Shown here: in pieces, positions 6,901 through 10,970 of the stretch
Numbering within the stretch: the first letter of the stretch is position 1
Layout: each line of letters opens with the position of its first letter
NCBI GenBank assembly: GCA_021734725.1
Contig: JAIPIM010000118.1
Location: forward strand, 1-10,970
Reading direction: 5' to 3'
DNA: 10,970 nucleotides
DNA from: Minisyncoccota bacterium
GTDB taxonomy: Bacteria > Verrucomicrobiota > Lentisphaeria > Oligosphaerales > MVZH01
Translations under genes and position numbers: made by a program
The notes under the pieces: model-generated
Told to the model about the DNA's origin: nothing
What the model saw: only the letters and a program-made list of their open reading frames with translations
Database searches by the model: none

Positions 6901-7121
6901 TGATCGTGGTTGTGCGCGATTCCCCAAAGGCTTACGGAGGGTCGGCAACCGTGCATGTGAAACTCGACAGAGACAAGCTGCGGCTGCCGATGGGCGAGCT
7001 GGCAAGCACGCAATTGGAATCGCTGGGACGAAGACCGCTGGGGAATGTCGAGGGCGATATTCTCAAAGTGCCTGTCGGCGCGAATGATTTCAGTGCTGTT
7101 ATCGTACAAAAAAAAGAGTGA
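3966..7121 (+). CDS. Secreted LamG-domain protein with DUF6067/GH123-type putative glycoside hydrolase module
   Basis: A 1051-residue secreted protein that probably binds and hydrolyses an extracellular glycan. Seen directly: a signal peptide (about 1-27, ending before LDRSNLLF); a LamG/concanavalin-like beta-sandwich (about 30-272) with GAVAFWVYE, WQHVVYTW and the closing DDIAIFNKYLSEEEAKAVF; a small beta domain (about 285-378); then PGFKPLKADGTVVSMWGRTY and MPVQITNQE (about 397-440), which match my memory of the DUF6067 / GH123 N-terminal family; an (alpha/beta)-barrel-like part (about 640-950); and a C-terminal beta segment. Candidate catalytic acids are D763/D764 in FYYDDW and D837/E839 in YDGE. 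Substrate is unknown, since GH123 is known for beta-GalNAc but the barrel here is divergent. GGAG at 3951-3954 serves ATG 3966 with a rather long 11-nt spacer. A paralogue begins at 9010. The pseudopilin gene follows after 16 bp, suggesting one transcript. Confidence 0.82.
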   Translation: MRQVFWRMAVQTTIVCLCCLHTEDVLGLDRSNLLFYASFNESFDADIARGNGTATVEGTVERIPGRDADAPDILGPDGTPAVKFTSKGDVLRYNLADNLQLSQGAVAFWVYEVDTEKDQRIWNPYVQVMGEDEVLNVLRLWQGIAVVGGLWRADEKVAYAGGPVGNRGTWQHVVYTWRNHEMAMYVNGKGKRVANLDFQFLNPPDSFTIGRPENPTANADDFHTGEHLLKDAPEKAREMQIGTEPYGAYLLDDIAIFNKYLSEEEAKAVFEKPLEEALRSDAAGEPTLNILSYASSARVRIDAHFYKPLPADAEVTARVVREDGSATGISAPVAQTARGFEYAYLDVKELAPGRYGVKVTATHDGEPIAHTQTVAFERIEPEEWMTNTYGADDVVLPGFKPLKADGTVVSMWGRTYDFNAGIMPVQITNQEYDMLARPINWVVDIGGETHHLVTDSMELVSSSDTRARYRGKGTLGTITVMADVMVEYDGFMKFDLTFDPGAGGAEIEQLRMDVPLVPAQSTNLFHPTRRSGSWQNDWTSSLRLTKTNIVTLGTPDISLQWLTASDEHYYPRGHGQALQGVEEDGARVFRTNVIGEKKRVKTPFTLTFALHAGPVRPRPQGWRGWTFQWGGSLPNHGRKHLDPEHHMAIPFSYDFWARTPGSVIPRNGFPEDVDQEFLRGKICMTSMHFGGFRHFEEKDPEKRLPVWDKYEAEWQRIPRRIKKGSAPGWNEQRIDPNSTWGQWHIYNVYKLMSRTGARGFYYDDWLPPVSKNEAAGSGYIDENGIRRPINPIFSQRELHRRVYALVKQHRPDDGFVMIHTASSILLPIVSFCDMIYDGEIMQWVDHRPPDGEFFETFKDSYFQMIFSCKNYGPVGGFHDESTLFHKRAWSIHNQRQLWAKYLTHDIHSYGGHRTGADELLYFYLDHGFPLTDPGVRFHGYWRPNPAVRALKAYWPSTGNVDGASLCLVSAYSKRGGQALIVVVRDSPKAYGGSATVHVKLDRDKLRLPMGELASTQLESLGRRPLGNVEGDILKVPVGANDFSAVIVQKKE

Positions 7122-7125
7122 AAAA

Positions 7126-7130
7126 CGGAG
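7126..7130 (+). promoter_or_regulatory. Ribosome-binding site CGGAG for the pseudopilin gene
   Basis: CGGAG sits 7 bases before ATG 7138, immediately after the stop codon of the preceding gene. It favours 7138 over the in-frame upstream start at 7045, which lies inside the hydrolase-like gene and would add a residue stretch out of keeping with a prepilin leader. Confidence 0.55.
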
Positions 7131-7137
7131 CCCTCCC

Positions 7138-7893
7138 ATGCTTGCCGTGATCAATAGCACGCACCAAGCGCTGGAACGCGGCGTTGCCCGGCAGCGGAGA
7201 CGTCAAATTGGCGGCAATCCGACGCACAGTTTTTTCACCTTGATTGAGTTACTGGTAGTGGTGTCCATCATTGCCATCCTTGCTTCCCTTCTTCTTCCAG
7301 CCTTGCGGGATGCCAGGGAAAGCGCTCTGGCGATTGCCTGCATGAATAAGATGAGGCAATACGGTGTCGGCGCCCAGTTGTACATGCAGGACAGTGACGG
7401 ACGGCTTCCCTGTGCCTGGGACTACGGCGGCAGGACTTGGTGCGGGCCCCAAGGGTGGGCAACGAGGTACGCACTTGGTGTCGAAACAACAATTACCAAT
7501 TTTGCGCATGGGACGTTTCAGAAAGAAGCCAAAGAAAAGCAATGGTATCTCTGTCCAGCCTTGGGCGGAGCAAACCCCGAGCCGTCGGAACAGTATTTCG
7601 ACATTTACAGCTATGGAATGAATATCAGTTTCGGCATGCCTCTCTGGGGGTACCCTTTCCGTTATGAAAAAGAACTGAAAGAACCATCCCGTACCGTGAT
7701 GATCGTTGACATGGCCGGTAGGGTCGGGGATGGTTCCACCTACTATCTGAGCATCGGTAACAGCGGATCCTCAAACTACTACAGTTACCGTCATCCCGGT
7801 GGCATTAATGTGCTCTTTGCCGATGGTCGCGTGGAACGCAGACAGGCGCCATTGCCCTATTGGGAAACGCCGGAGATTCTGTGGTGGTTTTGA
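7138..7893 (+). CDS. Prepilin-type pseudopilin with H-X9-DG C-terminal motif
   Basis: A 251-residue type II secretion/type IV pilus-like pseudopilin, a class found in many copies in Planctomycetes, Lentisphaerae and Kiritimatiellota and thought to be processed by prepilin peptidase and anchored or assembled in the envelope. Seen directly: a basic leader (ARQRRRQ) followed by FTLIELLVVVSIIAILASL (residues 33-51), the class III signal and N-terminal helix with the conserved glutamate E37 (position 5 of the mature chain). Near the end is H219-PGGINVLFA-D229-G230, exactly H, nine residues, DG. The residue before the cleavage point is Phe32 instead of the classical Gly. The globular part (about 60-215) is rich in Tyr and Gly and matches nothing more specific. 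ATG 7138 has CGGAG upstream and is 16 bp after the hydrolase-like gene, so co-transcription is likely. Confidence 0.9.
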   Translation: MLAVINSTHQALERGVARQRRRQIGGNPTHSFFTLIELLVVVSIIAILASLLLPALRDARESALAIACMNKMRQYGVGAQLYMQDSDGRLPCAWDYGGRTWCGPQGWATRYALGVETTITNFAHGTFQKEAKEKQWYLCPALGGANPEPSEQYFDIYSYGMNISFGMPLWGYPFRYEKELKEPSRTVMIVDMAGRVGDGSTYYLSIGNSGSSNYYSYRHPGGINVLFADGRVERRQAPLPYWETPEILWWF

Positions 7894-7920
7894 TCGCCGC
7901 TGTTGACGTAGCGGAACGAT
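7893..7920. terminator. Bulged hairpin at the pseudopilin stop (weak terminator candidate)
   Basis: ATCGCCGCT (7893-7901) pairs with AGCGG (7910-7914) and, after a 2-nt bulge, CGAT (7917-7920), around an 8-nt loop. It begins at the last base of the stop codon. No U-tract follows, so it could be a 3'-end stabiliser or a factor-dependent stop as easily as a terminator. Confidence 0.3.
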
Positions 7921-8005
7921 ATGCAGAGGTACAAAGCGAAACGGGGTCAGCAGACATTTTGCGGATGATCGAGAGTAGGAACAGCAACATAGAAGGAGTA
8001 AGAAA

Positions 8006-8875
8006 ATGATCGACCAAGTCACTCGCGAAAACAGGAACGAAGCCTTTTCTATTCGTCACAGTGGACATCGCCTGCCGGTACTTGTCGCGCTGCTGATTTT
8101 TTGCGGCGTTACCGCGCTTCAGGCTGCGTTGATGGTCCCCGATCCGCTGATTGCCCTGCGGTTCGAGGAAGGCAGTGGGAACAGTACGGCGAATCTGGGG
8201 TCGCTCGGCGGTAACGTGCCGCGTCCGGCGTCGACGAGATGGTCGGATGTTGTGCCGGCAGCATATTCCAGTCAGTCATGGGAGGCCTACATATACAGTG
8301 CATCCAGCCAGGCAGCCTTCACAACGCCTGAGATGGAACAAATGAGCATCGCGTTTTGGGCCGATTGGAAGCCTCTTAATGGATACCTCAGCCTTTTCGC
8401 GACCCGAACATACGGCAGTGGTTTCAGTGTGATGAATTACAACTATGGTGCGCACGGCTGGGATAATGACCTCGTTTTCCATATAGAGACCGCCGCAGGT
8501 TCTGAGCACAGGTTTACCTATACGCCGGGCATGTCATCCACGGAATGGCAGCATTATGTCTTTACGTACGATTCCTCCGCGGGAACCGCATTGCTGTACG
8601 TGGATGGAGAGCTTATGCAGACTTGGACAGGATGGACGGGAACAGTCGGGGCCGGCAGCAGAGGGTTCACTATGATCGATACAAGCAGCGCGAATCCGTA
8701 TCTTGGCTATATCGACTCCATATATGTTTTTGACGAAGTACTCACGCCGACAGCCGTTGAATACCTGATGAATACGGACAAGGTCCCGGAGCCGGCGTCG
8801 TTGGTGCTTCTGGTGCTGGGCAGTGCCGGATTGCTGTGCCGGCGCAATAGAGTGAAACAGGGGCAGACCGGTTGA
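8006..8875 (+). CDS. LamG-domain protein with PEP-CTERM sorting tail
   Basis: A 289-residue exported protein combining a carbohydrate-binding-type fold with an exosortase sorting signal. Seen directly: a signal helix LPVLVALLIFCGVTALQA (about 23-40) with a good cleavage site after ALQA; a LamG/concanavalin-like domain (about 45-255) with MSIAFWADW, WQHYVFTYD, LLYVDGELM and a closing GYIDSIYVFDEVLTPTAVEYLM; then VPEPASLVLLVLGSAGLLC followed by RRNRVK (PEP at 261-263). LamG domains often bind glycans, so envelope-displayed binding is a reasonable inference. AAGGAG at 7993-7998 lies 7 bases before ATG, fixing the start. It precedes the second large LamG-DUF6067 gene by 134 bp, as the other PEP-CTERM gene precedes the first. 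The exosortase is not in the window. Confidence 0.88.
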   Translation: MIDQVTRENRNEAFSIRHSGHRLPVLVALLIFCGVTALQAALMVPDPLIALRFEEGSGNSTANLGSLGGNVPRPASTRWSDVVPAAYSSQSWEAYIYSASSQAAFTTPEMEQMSIAFWADWKPLNGYLSLFATRTYGSGFSVMNYNYGAHGWDNDLVFHIETAAGSEHRFTYTPGMSSTEWQHYVFTYDSSAGTALLYVDGELMQTWTGWTGTVGAGSRGFTMIDTSSANPYLGYIDSIYVFDEVLTPTAVEYLMNTDKVPEPASLVLLVLGSAGLLCRRNRVKQGQTG

Positions 8876-8910
8876 ACGGACGATTATTCGAACGAGCCAT
8901 TGGGGCCGGA

Positions 8911-8943
8911 TCAGCTACCAGCTGAACACTGAACACCGACCAC
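8911..8943 (+). repeat. Heptamer run TGAACAC x3 with an adjoining small inverted repeat
   Basis: 8923-8943 reads TGAACAC-TGAACAC-CGACCAC. It agrees with the plus-strand run upstream of the first PEP-CTERM gene at 20 of 23 positions (8921-8943 against 2909-2931). Just before it, and overlapping by three bases, TCAGCT (8911-8916) and AGCTGA (8920-8925) form a perfect 6-bp inverted repeat with a 3-nt centre. A 10-bp palindrome ACCATATGGT follows at 8964-8973. Possible operator, nucleoid-protein site or slippage-born repeat; no evidence decides between them. Confidence 0.55.
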
Positions 8944-9009
8944 GGAAAGCAACTCGTGTGAAAACCATATGGTAAGGGTCTTTGAAGAACCAAAAATAGG
9001 AAGCATTCG

Positions 9010-10970
9010 ATGAGATACGGACTACCGTTCGCCAAGTTAGTATCCTTTCTCCTGTGTTGTGCCTGGGCGTGGAACGCGGGGGCGCTTGATACGTCGAACC
9101 TGCTGTTTCATGCGTCGTTTGACCAAGGGTTCGATGCCGACTTTGCGGAAGGTGACGAAACGGCTGTGGTCGAGGGCGATGTTGTGCGGGTGCCCGGCGA
9201 GGATGCCGAAACCCTCATCGGCAGAAACGGGACACCGGCGGTTAGGTTTGCTTCGAAGAGCGACGTCTTGCGTTATGCGCTTGCCGATAACGTCCATCTG
9301 CCGCAGGGTGCAATTTCCTTGTGGGTGTACGAGATCGATACGAAAAAGAAGGAGCGCATCTGGAATCCCTATGTCCAGATTGCGGGCGACAAGGAAACAT
9401 TGAATGTCCTTCGTCTCTGGCAACCGATCATTTGGGCTGGGGGGCTCTGGCGCAACGGAGAGAAGGTCGCCTATGCGGGCGGCGGCGTGGTGGAAGTGCC
9501 GGGCCAGGAGAAAAGCGAAACTGGACAGTCCAGAAGCTGGAATCACATCCTCTTCACATGGCGGAAACACGAAATGGCCATGTACGTAAACGGCAAGGGA
9601 AGCCGGGTCAGCAGTCTCGACTTCCTGTTCCTGAATCCGCCCGATTCATTCACGTTCGGTCGTCCGAAAAATCCCACACAAAATGCTGACGATTTCCATA
9701 CCGGCGAACATCTGTTGAAGGATGCGCCGGAGCGCGCCAAAGAAATGCGGATCGGCACGGAACCCTACGGGGCGTATCTGCTGGATGACGTGGCTGTCTT
9801 CAACAAGTACCTGTCACCGGAGGAAGCGAGAATCGTCTTCGCGAAACCGATTGCCGAAGCGCTCGAATCCAAGGTCGGGGGAGAACCGACGCTGGACGTC
9901 CTGAACTACGCATCGAATGCACGCGTTCGTGTAGATGCACACTTCTTTGACCCATTGCCCGCGGATACCGAGGTCATCGCGCGCGTGCTCCGGAAGGATG
10001 GGGCACTTACGGCGATCAGTACGGTTCTGGAGCGTACTGACGGCGGCCTGGAATACGGCTATCTCGACGTTGAAGAGTTGGTGCCGGGAACGTACGACGT
10101 GCAGGTTGTCGCGACACAGGCCGGGAAGGAACTGGCGCAGACCTCCAAGGTTGAATTCGAGCGAATCGAGCCGGAAGAGTGGATGACAAACACGTATGGA
10201 GAAGCGGATGTTGTATTGCAAGGTTTCGAACCGCTGAAGACCGACGGTGCGGTCGTGTCGATGTGGGGCCGGACCTATGATTTTAATACCGGCATTATGC
10301 CCGTACAGATCACCAATCAGGAGCGTGATATGCTCGCGCGGCCGATCAACTGGTTCGTGCAAAACGATGGGAAAACACACCGCCTTGTAACGGATTCAAT
10401 GGAGCTTGTCTCTTCGTCCGATACGCGAGCCCGTTATCGAGGGAAGGGATCCCTCGGCCCGTTTGCTGTTGCGGCGGATGTGATCGTGGAATACGACGGG
10501 TTCATGAAATTCGACCTGACCTTCGATCCGGGGGCGGAAGGGACGGATATCGAACGGCTGCGCATGGATGTCCCGTTGTTCCCGGCCCAAAGCACAAATC
10601 TATTCCATCCCACGCGCAGAAGCGGTGCCTGGCAACACGACTGGACCGGCAGTTTACGCTTGAGAAAAACGAATATCATGACCCTTGGGACACCCGATAT
10701 CTCGCTGCAATGGCTTACCGAATCGGACCAGTATTACTATCCTCGCGGTTACAGCCATGCCCTGCAAGCCGTGGAAGAGGATGGCGCACGCATCTTCCGG
10801 ACAACCGTGATAGGGGAAAAGAAACGCATTGACAAACCGTTCACAATGACCTTTGCGCTACACGCGGGGCCGGTGCGTGCGCGACCGCAAGGGTGGCGTG
10901 GATGGACAATGAATGGACGGCGCTACCTGGATCCGGAGCGGCACGCATCCGTCAGATACGCCTACGACGG
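9010..10970 (+). CDS. Second secreted LamG plus DUF6067/GH123-type protein, paralogue of the 3966 gene (3' end outside window)
   Basis: The frame from ATG 9010 is open to the last base, giving 653 residues of a longer protein, so it is partial only because the window ends. It is collinear with the gene at 3966: signal peptide (about 1-26, ending NAGA before LDTSNLLF), LamG domain, small beta domain, and the DUF6067-type N-terminal region with VVSMWGRTYDFN, GIMPVQITNQE and DMLARPINW identical in both. The catalytic barrel with the candidate acids lies beyond the window. Two differences stand out: about 11 extra residues (VEVPGQEKSETG region, about 160-175) in the LamG domain, and about 8 fewer after PQGWRGWT. 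AGGAAG at 8998-9003 is 6 bases before ATG. A heptamer repeat and a palindrome sit in its upstream region. It probably acts on the same or a related glycan, but that is inference. Confidence 0.85.
   Translation, partial: MRYGLPFAKLVSFLLCCAWAWNAGALDTSNLLFHASFDQGFDADFAEGDETAVVEGDVVRVPGEDAETLIGRNGTPAVRFASKSDVLRYALADNVHLPQGAISLWVYEIDTKKKERIWNPYVQIAGDKETLNVLRLWQPIIWAGGLWRNGEKVAYAGGGVVEVPGQEKSETGQSRSWNHILFTWRKHEMAMYVNGKGSRVSSLDFLFLNPPDSFTFGRPKNPTQNADDFHTGEHLLKDAPERAKEMRIGTEPYGAYLLDDVAVFNKYLSPEEARIVFAKPIAEALESKVGGEPTLDVLNYASNARVRVDAHFFDPLPADTEVIARVLRKDGALTAISTVLERTDGGLEYGYLDVEELVPGTYDVQVVATQAGKELAQTSKVEFERIEPEEWMTNTYGEADVVLQGFEPLKTDGAVVSMWGRTYDFNTGIMPVQITNQERDMLARPINWFVQNDGKTHRLVTDSMELVSSSDTRARYRGKGSLGPFAVAADVIVEYDGFMKFDLTFDPGAEGTDIERLRMDVPLFPAQSTNLFHPTRRSGAWQHDWTGSLRLRKTNIMTLGTPDISLQWLTESDQYYYPRGYSHALQAVEEDGARIFRTTVIGEKKRIDKPFTMTFALHAGPVRARPQGWRGWTMNGRRYLDPERHASVRYAYD

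Noticed and set aside
7903..7935. TTGACG followed by TACAAA as a promoter for the gene at 8006
   Set aside because: The spacing is 21 bp, too long for a sigma-70-type promoter, and no better -10 lies at 16-18 bp.
10396..10590. A minus-strand open frame similar in protein sequence to part of the antisense frame at 5331-6647
   Set aside because: The similarity follows from the near-identical DNA of the two paralogues at this point, so it is not independent evidence for an antisense gene.

Overview
The window reads as a chromosomal stretch from a PVC-group bacterium, most likely Kiritimatiellota or Lentisphaerota. That placement is inferred from the mix of gene families: two proteins with PEP-CTERM sorting tails, a pseudopilin with the H-X9-DG tail motif common in Planctomycetes, Lentisphaerae and Kiritimatiellota, and two very large secreted LamG plus DUF6067-like (GH123-type) proteins. 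All supported genes are on the + strand. No tRNA, rRNA, CRISPR array, transposase or phage gene is visible.

Layout. (1) Positions 2-1142 hold the 3' end of a FecCD-type ABC permease gene, followed 16 bp later by a TauE/SafE (TSUP) membrane exporter gene. (2) Positions 1143-1636 are about 500 bp without a supportable gene. They contain a CTCAAAG octamer repeat, a long-range 16-bp inverted repeat and a compact hairpin. (3) Positions 1637-2818 hold a LacI-family regulator with a well-formed promoter (perfect TTGACA, 17-bp spacer, TAGTTT) and an operator-like palindrome between promoter and start codon. (4) Positions 2870-2938 carry two opposed runs of a degenerate heptamer, TGAACAC. (5) Positions 3001-8875 run: PEP-CTERM protein, 1051-aa LamG-DUF6067 protein, H-X9-DG pseudopilin (16 bp behind the previous gene), LamG PEP-CTERM protein. 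(6) From 9010 to the window edge there is a second LamG-DUF6067 gene, paralogous to the first and still open at base 10970. A further heptamer run lies upstream of it.

How the genes may work together (inference). The arrangement PEP-CTERM / large secreted hydrolase-like / pseudopilin / PEP-CTERM / large secreted hydrolase-like, placed behind a LacI regulator, resembles a sugar-responsive locus for binding and cutting an extracellular glycan. Some of its products would be sorted to the envelope by an exosortase encoded elsewhere. The substrate cannot be read from the sequence. The TSUP gene would fit disposal of sulfite or sulfate released from sulfated glycans or sulfonates, but it more likely belongs to the upstream transport operon. 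The most notable points are the tandem duplication with very uneven nucleotide divergence, the repeated pairing of PEP-CTERM and hydrolase genes, and the short-period intergenic repeats shared between the two modules.
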